DNA of 64,000 bases from Streptomyces coffeae (GTDB taxonomy: Bacteria; Actinomycetota; Actinomycetes; Streptomycetales; Streptomycetaceae). The number at the start of each line of letters is the position of its first letter. The first letter of the stretch is position 1. Of this stretch, positions 17,424 to 26,660 are shown piece by piece. A model generated the notes under the pieces. It saw only the letters and a program-made list of their open reading frames with translations. It was not told the DNA's origin and searched no databases. Both the position numbers and the translations under genes were made by a program. The stretch spans positions 52,355-116,354 of the forward strand of contig NZ_JAERRF010000029.1 in NCBI RefSeq assembly GCF_016741875.1, read 5' to 3'.

Positions 17424-17639
17424 TCTCCTGCCTTCGTTCCTTCGTCTCCCGGCGCTCGGCAGCGCCTCTCTGCGCGATGGTCGCACACGGCGGGGCCATC
17501 GACCCGTACTCCGTGACGCCTCAATGCTGTGACCGCATAGGTTCGCCGGGGTGGCGGTCGGATGTGCGGTGACGTCCGTTCCGACTTCTGGAGGCACGGT
17601 GGCCGAGCCTGTCCGTGTGCGCAGACCGACCGACCAGGA

Positions 17640-17832
17640 GGGGCAACGGTTGCAGCAGATGGTGCGCCGGGGCAGCACGAGTTCGGTGCCCTGCTGGCGC
17701 GTGATGGGCGACCATGTCGATCAGTCCCTCCTGCTGGGCCGGGCGCGTTCCGTGCCGCGGATTCCTTCGTCGGGGATGACCCGGCTGTCCTGGAAGGCAC
17801 CGCCCAGGTCCGGTTCGTCGTCGGTGTGAAGC
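17640..17832 (-). pseudogene. DUF3500 remnant
   Basis: On the reverse strand the DNA from about 17832 to 17700 follows the intact DUF3500 gene (codons for GGAFQDNRVIPYEGVRGTEL and QQEALIDLV) with scattered changes and a frame break. A weaker match to the C-terminal AELV segment follows. Only the middle survives and the start region is lost. It faces away from the intact caiB at 17975, with operator copy C between. Confidence 0.75.
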
Positions 17833-17895
17833 CTTCCAGACAATCGCTTGACGTTGCCGGGATGTGGAATCAGACTCTGCCACAGGTCCTTAATC

Positions 17896-17921
17896 TGGTC
17901 CATTGGTCCGCATTACGGACC
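17896..17921 (+). promoter_or_regulatory. IclR-type three-half-site operator, copy C
   Basis: TGGTCCA then GGTCCG, five bases, CGGACC (17905-17921), 53 bases before the CaiB start. The palindromic part is identical to copy A at 3987-4003. A short tandem repeat of CTGATCGG follows at 17933-17955. Confidence 0.7.
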
Positions 17922-17974
17922 GACACATGCGGCTGATCGGCTGATCGGCTGATCGACCCAGCGGAGGGCAGTGC

Positions 17975-19210
17975 ATGACGATGACCACGCATCCCGCCGA
18001 ACCCGGCACCGCATTCCTTCAAGGAGTACGCGTCCTCGACGTGACCGGGGCCCTGGCCGGCCCGTACTGCACGACCATCCTGTCCGACCTGGGCGCCGAC
18101 GTCCTCAAGATCGAGCCGACCACCGGCGACACCCTGCGCGCACGCCGGATGGGACCGGACCGCAGGCCGATCCCCTTCGACCTGGTCCACCGCGACAAGC
18201 GGAGCCTCGCGGTGGACCTCAAGTCACCCGAGGGCGCCGGTATCTTGCGATCCCTCGCCCGCCGCAGCGATGTGCTGGTGGAGAACTTCCGGGCGGGCGC
18301 GATGAGGCGCCTCGGCCTGGGCTACGAGGACCTCCGGACGGACTGCCCCGACCTCGTCTACTGCTCGATCTCCGGCTTCGGCCAGTTCGGACCCCTGCGG
18401 GACGCGAAAGGCATCGACCTGATCGCACAGGCATACGGCGGCCTCATGTCGGTAACCGGCTCCACAGACGGCCAACTCGCCAAGGCCGGGTTCCCCATAT
18501 CCGACGTGGGCACCGGAATGTGGGGGGCCATCGGAGTGCTGGCCGCTTTGCTGCGCGCACGAGCCGGCGGGGGTGGCGCGCACGTCGACGTGGCTCTCGC
18601 GGACGCGGTGGCCTCGTGGTCGCTGTGGGAGGTCGCCGACTACGTGGCGACCGGGATCGAGCCGGCCCCGCTGGGCACTGCCCACCGCTTGGCCGCACCC
18701 TACGAGGCGTTCGCCTGCTCCGACGGTGCCACCCTGGTCCTCGGCGCGGTCGACCGGGCATGGCAGGCCCTGTGCGGCGTGCTGGACATCGACCTGAGCG
18801 AGGACGCGCGCTTCGCCACGGAGTACGAGCGTTTCCTGCACCGTGTTCCCCTCGCCGAGATCCTCCAGGCACGCTTCGCCACCGCGCCCCGGAACCACTG
18901 GATGGAGGCACTGCGTACCGCAGGCGTGCCCTGTGGCCCGGTCAACGGCATCGGCGACATCCTCACCGATGAGCAGTTCGCCACACGCGGCCTGTTCGTG
19001 CACGACGAGCCCCGCTTCGGCGAGCGGACGATCGTGAACACCCCCATCGTGTCCGACGGTGCGCCGCGAGCTCGTGGACCCGCTCCCGCGCTCGGAGAGA
19101 ACACCGTCGCGGTCCTTTCCGAACTCGGTTACGACGGCGAGCGGATCACCGCTCTTGTCGAGGCCGGGGTCGTGGGTGCGGCTCTGGACTCCGCTGAAGC
19201 TCAGACCTGA
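17975..19210 (+). CDS. CaiB/BaiF class III CoA-transferase
   Basis: 411 residues, complete. N-terminal GVRVLDVTGALAGPYCT, LGADVLKIEP, LVENFRAGAMRRLGLGY and the candidate catalytic aspartate D177 in FPISDVGTGMWGA. ATG with GGAGGG 6 bases before. Transfers CoA to an organic acid. First gene of a rightward operon with a fumarylacetoacetate-hydrolase-family protein, an enoyl-CoA hydratase and an SDR. Its 5' part is duplicated in inverted orientation as the remnant at 13611. Confidence 0.92.
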   Translation: MTMTTHPAEPGTAFLQGVRVLDVTGALAGPYCTTILSDLGADVLKIEPTTGDTLRARRMGPDRRPIPFDLVHRDKRSLAVDLKSPEGAGILRSLARRSDVLVENFRAGAMRRLGLGYEDLRTDCPDLVYCSISGFGQFGPLRDAKGIDLIAQAYGGLMSVTGSTDGQLAKAGFPISDVGTGMWGAIGVLAALLRARAGGGGAHVDVALADAVASWSLWEVADYVATGIEPAPLGTAHRLAAPYEAFACSDGATLVLGAVDRAWQALCGVLDIDLSEDARFATEYERFLHRVPLAEILQARFATAPRNHWMEALRTAGVPCGPVNGIGDILTDEQFATRGLFVHDEPRFGERTIVNTPIVSDGAPRARGPAPALGENTVAVLSELGYDGERITALVEAGVVGAALDSAEAQT

Positions 19211-19232
19211 CTGAAACCAGGAGACTGGACTC

Positions 19233-20144
19233 ATGAACGACGCAACACCCTCGTCCCCGGTGGACTGGACCTACCGGCTCGGTCTCGCCCGGGTTCTCCA
19301 CGGCAGCGGCCCCGTGGCCGCTCTGCGGCGGGACGGAGCGTCCGAGGCGCGGCTCGCCCTGGTGGACGGCGAAACCTTCGACGACCTACCCGCGCTGCTC
19401 GAAGCCGCGCGAGGGGACGCGGCGGCCATCGAGGCAGGTGCCGTGATCGACGCGCCGGACGACCGGCTCCTCAGCCCCGTGGGACGCCCTGGCAAGATCA
19501 TCTGCATCGGGCAGAACTACCTCGCGCACGTGCACGAGGGCGGTCGCGACGCGGGTCCGGCTCATCCCGACCTCTTCCCGAAATGGCACACCTCGCTCGC
19601 GGCCCCCTTCGCCGAGGTGGAGCTGCCGCCGGAGTCGGAGCAGATCGACTACGAGAGCGAACTGGCCGTCGTCATCGGCGTCCGCGCCCGGCGAGTCGCG
19701 GTCGAGGACGCGGAGCGCTTCGTCTTCGGATACACCGCGGCCAACGACGTCTCGGTCCGCGACTTCCAGTTCCACACCGCCCAGCGGACCGCGGGCAAGG
19801 CCTGGGACGGACTGACGCCTCTCGGCCCGGTCGTCGTGCCCGCCGCACTGCTCGGCGGTGTCCGGCCGGACCTGGCCATCGCCGGCACTCTGGACGGCGA
19901 GGTCGTGCAGGACGACCGTACGTCGAAACTGCTCTTCGGCGTACCGGAGTTGCTGGCCTACATCACCACGGTGATGACCTTGGAGCCCGGTGACGTGATC
20001 CTCACCGGTACTCCGGCGGGAGTGGGATTCGTGCGTGAGCCCAAGGTCTTCCTGCGTGACGGGGCGGAGTTCGAGGTACGGATCGAGGGAATCGGCGCGC
20101 TGCGCAACCGGTTCGTCGACGAGCAGGCCGGACGACGGTCATGA
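19233..20144 (+). CDS. Fumarylacetoacetate hydrolase family protein
   Basis: 303 residues. The metal-binding signature of the FAH fold is clear: DYESELAVVIG, then YTAANDVSVRDFQ, GKAWDGLTPLGP, and near the end LEPGDVILTGTPAGVGF. The family covers acylpyruvate hydrolases, 2-hydroxyhepta-2,4-diene-dioate isomerases/decarboxylases and fumarylpyruvate hydrolases, i.e. late ring-cleavage steps. 22 bases after caiB and overlapping the next gene by 4 (ATGA). The exact reaction is not predictable. Confidence 0.9.
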   Translation: MNDATPSSPVDWTYRLGLARVLHGSGPVAALRRDGASEARLALVDGETFDDLPALLEAARGDAAAIEAGAVIDAPDDRLLSPVGRPGKIICIGQNYLAHVHEGGRDAGPAHPDLFPKWHTSLAAPFAEVELPPESEQIDYESELAVVIGVRARRVAVEDAERFVFGYTAANDVSVRDFQFHTAQRTAGKAWDGLTPLGPVVVPAALLGGVRPDLAIAGTLDGEVVQDDRTSKLLFGVPELLAYITTVMTLEPGDVILTGTPAGVGFVREPKVFLRDGAEFEVRIEGIGALRNRFVDEQAGRRS

Positions 20145-20950
20145 CCACCTCCGCCACAGCACGGATCCGCACCACGGTGCTCGATGCCGTCGGCACCGTG
20201 GAGATCAGTAACCCGGCCCGGCACAACGCGCTGTCCGTGGCGATGATGACCGATCTCTCCCTCGCTCTGCGGAAACTGGGGGACGACCCGGCCGTGCGGG
20301 TCGTCCTCCTGCGCGGCGCAGGCACGCGGGACTTCGTCTCCGGTGCCGACATCCGCGAGTTCTCCGGCCAGCGGGACGACGGCAGCCGACAGGCCGTGGA
20401 CGAAGCGGCGACGCGGCTGTTCGAACAGCTCTCCGCGATCTCGGTGCCCGTCATCGCGCGCATCCACGGCCACTGCCTCGGCGCCGGCATGGCACTCGCC
20501 CTGGGCGCCGACCTGCGCTTCGCGGACACCCGAAGCGTCCTGGGCATCCCCGCCGCCCGGCTCGGCGTCGGCTATCCCTTGGCGCAGACCGCCGCTCTCG
20601 TCCAGGCGGTGGGAGCCGCGACCGCGAGCGACCTCCTCTTTACCGGACGGCGTCTCACGGGACGGGAAGCACACGCCGTGGGCCTGGTGGACCAGGTCGT
20701 GGAACCGGACGATCTCGGGGCCGCGGTGGACGAAGTCGCCGCGGTCATCGCGGCGAACGCACCCCTGACGATCCGGGCCGCCAAGGCGGCCATCCGCGCC
20801 GTACGCCTGAGCGAGGGCGACCCCACGGCAGCCGCCTCCGCCCGGGACCTCGCGAGGGAGGCCATCGCTCGCTGCCGTGCCTCCCGGGATCTCCAGGAAG
20901 GCGCACTGGCCTTCCTGGAGAAGCGGCCACCGCGATTCACGGGCCAGTGA
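20141..20950 (+). CDS. Enoyl-CoA hydratase/isomerase family protein
   Basis: 269 residues, crotonase fold: RDFVSGADIREF and RIHGHCLGAGMALALGADLRF form the oxyanion hole. The second acidic position reads GIPAARLGVGYPL, with no glutamate, as in isomerase-type members. It overlaps the FAH-family gene by 4 bases, which indicates translational coupling. It acts on a CoA thioester made by the operon's CoA-transferase. Confidence 0.9.
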   Translation: MTTSATARIRTTVLDAVGTVEISNPARHNALSVAMMTDLSLALRKLGDDPAVRVVLLRGAGTRDFVSGADIREFSGQRDDGSRQAVDEAATRLFEQLSAISVPVIARIHGHCLGAGMALALGADLRFADTRSVLGIPAARLGVGYPLAQTAALVQAVGAATASDLLFTGRRLTGREAHAVGLVDQVVEPDDLGAAVDEVAAVIAANAPLTIRAAKAAIRAVRLSEGDPTAAASARDLAREAIARCRASRDLQEGALAFLEKRPPRFTGQ

Positions 20951-20984
20951 CGGCCAGGGATTGACCGACGAGAGGAGCACCCCC

Positions 20985-21801
20985 GTGGATACACCACTGA
21001 AGGGGCGAACCATCCTGATGTCCAGTGGCAGTCGCGGCATCGGCCTCTCCATCCTTGCGGCCGCGGCCCGAGCAGGTGCCAACGCGGTGATCCTCGCCAA
21101 AACCGACGAGCCCGGCCCGAGACTGCCGGGCACTGTCCACACCGCGGCCGCCGCCGTCGGGGCCGCCGGTGGAACCGCCGTGGGCGTCGTCGGTGACGTT
21201 CGCCAAGAGGCCGACGTCGAGCGGGAGGTAGCGACCGCCGCCGACCGGTTCGGTGGCATCGGCATCTGTGTCAACAACGCCAGCGCCATCGATCTTCGGG
21301 GAACCGAAGACCTGTCCGTCAAGCGCTTCGACCTCATGCAGCAGATCAACACCCGAGGCACCTTTCTACTGACTCGGGCCTGCGTGCCCCACCTGAAGCG
21401 GTCCGACCACGCACACGTTCTCACCCTGTCACCGCCGCTCAACCTCGCCCCACACTGGCTCGGCGCCCATCCGGCCTACACCGTGGCGAAATGCGGCATG
21501 ACCCTGCTCACCCTCGTTGGGCGGCCGAGTACGCGGAATGCGGCATAGCCGCGAACTGCCTGTGGCCCCAGACCACCATCGCGACGACCGCTGTGACCAA
21601 TCTCCTCGGCGGCGAAGCCCTGGCGGTCCGCTCCCGGAGCCCAGAGATCATGGCGGACGCCGCCCTCGCCATACTGGTCCGCCCGCCGCACGAACGGACC
21701 GGCCGAACCTTCATCGACGCCGACGTCCTGGCCACCGGCGGCTTGACGGACCTCAACCGCTACGGCGGTGGCGACCACCCGGAACCCGACCTGTTCGTGG
21801 A
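20985..21801 (+). pseudogene. SDR oxidoreductase, HSDL2-like, single-base frameshift
   Basis: GTG start with AGAGGAG upstream. The first 179 codons are well conserved: GSRGIGLSI, NNASAID, LTLSPPLNL and YTVAK. Near 21515-21522 one base is missing, so the frame stops at 21546. In the next frame the protein resumes as WAAEYAECGIAANCLWP and continues to the usual C-terminal PDLF. A single deletion restores about 270 residues similar to the SDR at 2839. Recent pseudogene or sequencing error. Confidence 0.8.
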
Positions 21802-22109
21802 CTCACCCCGACGAGTCACCCCTACGCACGAACTCCTCAGCACGCGGCACGGCTCGCGTGACCGTAGGCGGACACTGGCGCTTCCTGCGAGTTCGAGGTC
21901 ACCGCCTCGTCTTCTAGCAACCCCGGCCGACCGCGAGCAGAGAGCCGACTGTGCTCATCCGGCTGAGGCCACGGTGATCCTGAACGCGCCGGCTGTCCGT
22001 TCTGTGGAAGCCACAGGAGCATGTCCCGCTGTTCCCCCGCCCTGGAAACGCGTCACCGGCCGGAAAATCATCGGCCGCGTGCAGTCGTTGACACAAGACG
22101 ACGCCGTCA
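21802..22109. other. Gap between pseudogenes
   Basis: About 300 bases with the forward frame still open, but no family resemblance after the SDR C-terminus. Nothing recognised. Confidence 0.35.
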
Positions 22110-22350
22110 TGAAGAGCCCCATGATGAGGAACACCGAGTTCACCCCAGTCGTCATCGCGGGAGGAGGCGCCGTCGGCATCACGCTTTCCCTGATGCTTGC
22201 ACGGCGGGGCGTGTCCACCGTCGTCCTCGAACGCGAACTCCATCCGCAGACACTGCCACGGGCTCAGCGGTGAATCCCCGGTCGATCGAGGTTCTGCGCG
22301 AGATCGGGATCACGCAAGCACACTTGCGGGCCGTGGGTGCCCCTAGCTTG
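22110..22350 (+). pseudogene. FAD-dependent aromatic monooxygenase, N-terminal fragment
   Basis: ATG at 22110. The first 45 codons carry the dinucleotide-binding fold PVVIAGGGAVGITLSLMLARRG with VVLERE at the end of the second strand. After a frame change near 22262 it continues as VNPRSIEVLREIGI, which is standard in PheA/MhpA-type flavin hydroxylases. The remaining 450 or so residues are missing, and IS110 debris follows. Confidence 0.75.
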
Positions 22351-22460
22351 ATCTTTAAGCGCGCCACGAGCGCAGAGAGTGAGGCTGATGTAGGTAGACC
22401 CCATGCGGTGCTGAAGTCCGTCGTGGTGAGCGTTGAGGAAAGGCGTCCAAGAGGCGTCAG

Positions 22461-22857
22461 GTGGGGACTGGGAAGGCGAGCGAGAGCGAACCGCTGACGG
22501 AGTGTCGAAAGGAGGTGATGGCTCTCAACCAACAGGTCGCCGAACTCGACAAAGCCATCGAGGCCCGGTTTCGCGACCACAGCACCTTCGAAATGATCAC
22601 CAGCATGCCCGGCCTGGGCGTCATCCTCGGTGCCGAGTTCCTCGCCGCCACCGGCGGCGACATGACCGTCTTCGGCCGAGGAATCCCGCCGTTTCTACGA
22701 TCGCAAACGAGCCGAAGGCAAACGCCACACCCAGGCCGTGCTCGCACTCGCCGGCCGCCGCGTCAACGTCCTCTGGGCCCTCCTACGCGACGGACGGTGC
22801 TACGCGCCACCGCCGCCCGTCGCTCAGCGCCGCAGTTGGCTACTGAGCACACGGCCT
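22461..22857 (+). pseudogene. IS110-family transposase, C-terminal fragment
   Basis: Reads ALNQQVAELDKAIEARF, then TSMPGLGVILGAEFLAATGGD, the helix-hairpin-helix and C-terminal catalytic region of IS110/IS116 transposases. A frame change near 22680 is followed by the C-terminal tail RRVNVLWALLRDGR. The N-terminal DEDD domain is absent, so it is inactive. Confidence 0.75.
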
Positions 22858-22913
22858 TAGACGTCGTTTCTTATGGTGCTGCTGTTGAGCAGGCACGGCG
22901 CTGGGCCCTCCAT

Positions 22914-23942
22914 TCATTGGCAGTGGGGTTGTTTCCCGAGCCAGCGGGTGGCTGCGGCCAGAGCGCGGTCACGGCTGGTGCCGATGTCCTTGCGTCCCAC
23001 GAAGAACTCCTCGTTCGGTGGAATCGGTCCGTGATACGCGCGCCCGGTGCGGTCTGCTTCCTTCATTTCGGTGAGCAGTATCACTGCACCGTCGGAAAGG
23101 TGGTGGGGGGTGTTACCGGTGGGCACCCCAGAAGTTCTCATGCCGAAACTCCGGGTCGCGGGGCGGCCCCGGAAGGCCACGGTGACCGCTTCTCCGGCAC
23201 TCGCGGTCGCGCCATCGGTAAGGACGGCCACGGGCGGGTGCGTACGCGACAGCGGCTCGGCCGCCGGCCACCAGGGCGGATTGGTGCCGATCTTGAAGTT
23301 CCTGTCTTTCACCGTCCATGCGATGCGCTTGCCGTCGGCCCCCACAAACGCGCCCACATTCCCGTCGCCCAGGATCGCCGCTACGACGGCGAACACGGGA
23401 TTCATGTTCCCGCCTCTGTTACCGCGCAGATCCACCACCCAGCCGCAGGGGCGCTTGCGTTCGGCTGCCTGCACCGCGGCCCGGCCCTGACGCACGTACG
23501 TGTCAAGCGTGTGCTTCGAGCCCTCCACGCCCGGGAGTGCCACGTACCCCGGACCGCTCCGCAGCCGCTTGGCAACCAGGCCGGGGATCGTGTCCAACGA
23601 TGTGCCAAACGATTGCTTGGCGGCCGCCGGACGCAGGAAGCGGGTGTGGCCGTCCCCGAGGGCCTGGATGACCCCCTCGATCGCGGGATAGGTGCCACTT
23701 GGCTCGCGGGCGCCCGCTGCCTGGACAAACGCTGTGCGGCGTACCTCAGGCCAGTCGACCTCGCCGCGTCTCAGCGCCCGCTTTTGGATGAGGTCCAGTG
23801 CGGCCGTGAGATATGCCCGCGGTTTCGGAGAGATCCCGTCGTCGGGTGCTGTGTCCTCGTCCTGCGAGCACGCGGTCACAAGTGCGAGGAGCAGGACCAG
23901 AACCAGCGCACCCCACCGCCGTAAACGGTTTCTGCGATCCAT
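22914..23942 (-). CDS. S41 family peptidase, lipoprotein
   Basis: 342 residues. N-terminal LVLVLLLALVTAC is a lipoprotein signal with C25 as the lipidated cysteine, so the protein is probably anchored outside the membrane. The body shows the C-terminal-processing-protease (S41) core: VVDLRGNRGGNMNPV, then the nucleophile S248 in DGATASAGEAV. No PDZ domain is evident; tricorn-core-like members also lack it. ATG at 23942, weak ribosome site. Flanked by IS debris, so it may be a transferred single gene. Confidence 0.85.
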   Translation of the reverse strand: MDRRNRLRRWGALVLVLLLALVTACSQDEDTAPDDGISPKPRAYLTAALDLIQKRALRRGEVDWPEVRRTAFVQAAGAREPSGTYPAIEGVIQALGDGHTRFLRPAAAKQSFGTSLDTIPGLVAKRLRSGPGYVALPGVEGSKHTLDTYVRQGRAAVQAAERKRPCGWVVDLRGNRGGNMNPVFAVVAAILGDGNVGAFVGADGKRIAWTVKDRNFKIGTNPPWWPAAEPLSRTHPPVAVLTDGATASAGEAVTVAFRGRPATRSFGMRTSGVPTGNTPHHLSDGAVILLTEMKEADRTGRAYHGPIPPNEEFFVGRKDIGTSRDRALAAATRWLGKQPHCQ

Positions 23943-24356
23943 GAATTGACAGCCTAGAGCTGTTGCAGAGGGTGTGGAACCACGCAGGCTGCAGCGGACG
24001 TCGGATTCGCCCTCACCTGGTGAGGCTCTGTAGCCCTGTTCTGGGCACTCGACGGATTGCGCGAGGCACTCCAGTTTGCCCGTGTCACGGGCGACATTGG
24101 CCTCCGGGCCCGCCGGTGGCATGGCAGGAGGAGCCAGCGACGAAGCCGGCGCGGCTAAGGCCACCGTGCGTTGCAAGCTGCGGTGTCTTTGGGAGGTGGG
24201 CACGCCTTGGTGGTTCTGGGCCCGGGGATTGGCCACCGGTTGGGGTGAGTTCTGGTCATCCTGCGAGTGGGGAGGCGAGCCGCCGTGAACCGCCGAGACG
24301 ACCGTGTCAGTCTCTTGGGCGACGAGGGCCAGAACGGCATGGCGAGGAGGGGCTCC
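23943..24356. other. Intergenic region, nothing recognised
   Basis: About 400 bases between the S41 gene and the AraC fragment. No frame with a ribosome site and family motif. Confidence 0.35.
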
Positions 24357-24600
24357 ATGCTGGAAGCGACGGTGTTCCGGACCGGTGATGTGGAACCGGC
24401 CGACGGTTCGACTGCTGGCGGGACCTGATGTCGAAAAACCTTGTGTCCCATGGACATGAACAGCGAACACGCCGCACAGTTCCAAGGGGAGACACGGCTG
24501 TTGGAACTGGGGCCGGTCAGTGTGTGGCCGACTATCGCTGAGCCTATGAGCTGGCGGAGGACGCCGCGTCTGATCCGGCAATCCGACCCGGAGTATTACC
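24357..24600 (+). pseudogene. AraC-family regulator, N-terminal fragment
   Basis: Starts MLEATVFRTGDVEPAD. After frame changes it reads PMDMNSEHAAQFQGE, then LLELGPVSVWP and RTPRLIRQSDPEYYHL, the AraC-binding-like sensor domain common in Streptomyces. At least two single-base shifts are needed. It ends abruptly at the IS630-family fragment, which lacks the DNA-binding C-terminus. Confidence 0.7.
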
Positions 24601-25298
24601 ACCTCACCTTCCCGATCGCAGGGTCGGTCGGCGGTGCCCTTGCGACGGCGGTTGACGCCCCACAGGGTGTCGTCGCCGACGGAGTAACAGCTGTGGAAGT
24701 AGGTGACGCCGTGGGTGCGGCGGTAGGTCGCCGGAAGCCGGTTGGGCTTGCTCTGTTCCGCCCAGCAGGAGCCCGGGGTGGGCCGGATTCCGAGAGGCCC
24801 GAACTCGTCGAAGGCGAAGACCCGGTCCGGGAAGTGTTCCAGCACCTGCTCGATGCGGTCGAGCTTGGCGTCGCGGCCGGGATCGGGGGACTCCTTCCAG
24901 GTCTTGGTGCGCTGGAAGGTGATGCCGCGGCGCGACAGCAGGCAGCGTAAGGCTTCACGGCCGATGCGGATGCTGCGTTCGTGGACGCGGCACAGGTAGG
25001 CGGCGAGTTTGCGGATCGACCAGCGGGTGAAAGGTTGGCCGAGTTTGGTGGGACGGGTGGTGGCCGTCTGGATGACGAAGTGCTCGTCGTCAGAGGTGAG
25101 CAGGCGGGGACGGCCTCCCGCCCATTGAGGGTCCAGACAGGCCAGGCCGATCTCGTTGAATCGGTGGAACACCTCCCGCACGGTGCCCTCGTCGGCCTGG
25201 ACCAGCTGGGCGATCACCGGGAGTCGGTTCCCGCCGGCGGACGCCAGCAGCATCATCGCCCGGCGGTAGCGCACTGAGCTGGTACTGCCCCGGCGCAC
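24597..25298 (-). pseudogene. IS630-family transposase, 3' truncated
   Basis: The N-terminal HTH domain (HRFNEIGLACLDPQWAGGRPR, partly shown) and the first catalytic aspartate in RVFAFDEFGPLGI are present. The match ends after WGVNRRRKG, before the second aspartate and the glutamate. The N-terminus also shows a frame change near 25290. It abuts the AraC fragment. Distinct from the complete IS630 transposase at 36678. Confidence 0.8.
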
Positions 25299-25399
25299 GG
25301 TTCACCTCCACCCCCGTCGTCACGCTCTTGGCGGAGCTTTTGGCCATGCCAGGTCAGGCGGACCAGCACCGCCAGTCGGCAGTAACTGCGGACCGGGTC

Positions 25400-25693
25400 G
25401 CACAGTCTCTTCGCGTCCCGCACCGGCTAAGCCTCATCGACCACACCCCAGCCATCTCCCACCGCGCCGTGCGGGTCCACGCGCTGGTTCAGCGCGCCAC
25501 TCGTGACGCCCTCAGCCCCCGCCAGCGCCACCGTTACGCTCGCACGGCCGCAGACGCCCTGGTCGCAACCTGGCCTGGCATCGATCGCGATACCGCTCTC
25601 GACCAAGCGCTGCGCGCCAACGCCACGGAACTTGCCAACCCTGGTGAGTACGCTCTGATCGAGCCCGACGCCCACGATGTTGGCGCTCTTTGA
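25400..25693 (+). pseudogene. NB-ARC/TPR protein, internal fragment
   Basis: About 95 codons reading LSLIDHTPAISHRAVRVHALVQRATRD, partly, then ARTAADALVATWP. This is the winged-helix to TPR linker of Streptomyces NB-ARC tetratricopeptide proteins, as I recognise it. No P-loop and no TPR repeats are present. Confidence 0.55.
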
Positions 25694-26007
25694 AAATTCA
25701 AAGATCCTCATCACCACTGCATCCCCAGTGCTGCGCCGCCGGTGTAGGCGGTCGCAAAGCCAGCGAATTGGGCAGCGGTCAGGGCCTGCCTGCCGGGCAA
25801 ACCGGCTGGCGTGAGCTGGGTCAGCACCGTGCGGGAGTCCGGTGAAGATGGCCTCGGCTGCAGCCAGCGCCTCGTCAGAGCCCCAGCGGCCAGTGGATAC
25901 GACGTCGCGTAGGCCACGTCTCGGAACAGCCCCCTTGCCTGCAGGCGCTGTGTCCATCCGCAGTTGTAGCGGAGCTGCACAACCAAGAATCTACTACGAT
26001 TGGTCTC
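25694..26007 (-). pseudogene. Possible tnpB remnant beside tnpA
   Basis: The reverse strand just before the TnpA start reads VVQLRYN, as TnpB N-termini do, and IS605 elements often carry tnpB divergent from tnpA. The following residues do not match TnpB convincingly and no zinc-finger or RuvC motif exists. At best a short 5' stub. Confidence 0.25.
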
Positions 26008-26424
26008 ATGGATGGGCAGAACGATTACAGGCGGGGCAGGCACGTTGTTTCGGCGATGCATGTGCATTTGGTCTTTGTGACGAAGTACCGACGTGGAGTC
26101 TTCAACGACGAGATGCTGACACGCTGCGAAGAGATCATGCGCAAGGTGTGCGAGGACTTCGAGGCGGAGCTGAAGGAGTTCAACGGCGAACGCGATCACG
26201 TCCACCTCCTGGTGCATTACCCGCCCAAGGTCGCCGTCTCGAAGCTGGTCAACAGCCTCAAGGGCGTCTCCGCCCGCCGGATACGCCAGGAGTTCACCGG
26301 CCGCATCAACCCCGCCATCATGCAAGGACACTTGTGGTCGCCCTCGTACTTCTCCGCATCGTGCGGCGGAGAACCGTTGGCGATCGTCCGCCAGTACATC
26401 GAACAGCAAAAAAGCCCACTCTAG
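26008..26424 (+). mobile_element. tnpA: IS200/IS605-family TnpA (HUH Y1 transposase)
   Basis: 138 residues, full length for the family. The metal-binding HUH motif is HVHLLVHYPP near residue 72, and the nucleophilic tyrosine lies in IVRQYIEQQ near the C-terminus. N-terminal HVHLVFVTKYRRGVF is typical. It moves single-stranded DNA between hairpin ends; a hairpin is present 35 bases after the stop. All catalytic residues are there, so it could be active. Confidence 0.92.
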
Positions 26425-26458
26425 AGTGCAGGTCAGAGCAGCCTTGAGATGCATTCAT

Positions 26459-26478
26459 CCCCGGCGTGAACGCCGGGG
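26459..26478 (+). repeat. IS200/IS605 right-end hairpin
   Basis: CCCCGGCG, loop TGAA, CGCCGGGG: a perfect 8-base stem just downstream of tnpA. Y1 transposases recognise such subterminal hairpins, so this probably marks the right end. It could also terminate transcription. Confidence 0.65.
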
Positions 26479-26660
26479 CTTTGTGTAAGAGTCCCGGTAA
26501 GGATCTCCGTAAGTTGTTTGGTGGCCCGGGAGGGCCGGATGTGGCTGATGAGGATCTTGACTTGCCTTGAGTGTGGCTCTCTGGGAGTGGCCGTCCGGTT
26601 CTCCGGGGCGCCCTGACTGCTGATTGAGATATGCGTTTCGGTCGCTGATTACGGAGATGA

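Noticed and set aside
17933..17955. Triple CTGATCGG repeat as a CRISPR or operator array
   Set aside because: Only three 8-base units without spacers, absent from the duplicate copy near 13900; most likely slippage.
21491..22273. In-frame fusion of SDR C-terminus and FAD monooxygenase N-terminus
   Set aside because: The linking 100 codons have no coding character. The SDR ends near 21801 and the monooxygenase has its own ATG at 22110.
22461..23924. 487-codon forward frame starting in the IS110 fragment
   Set aside because: Only the first 75 codons match IS110; the rest is antisense to the S41 peptidase.
22914..25298. 794-codon reverse frame joining the IS630 fragment and the S41 peptidase
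   Set aside because: The two halves belong to unrelated families. The lipoprotein signal at 23942 with its own ATG is the true start of the peptidase.
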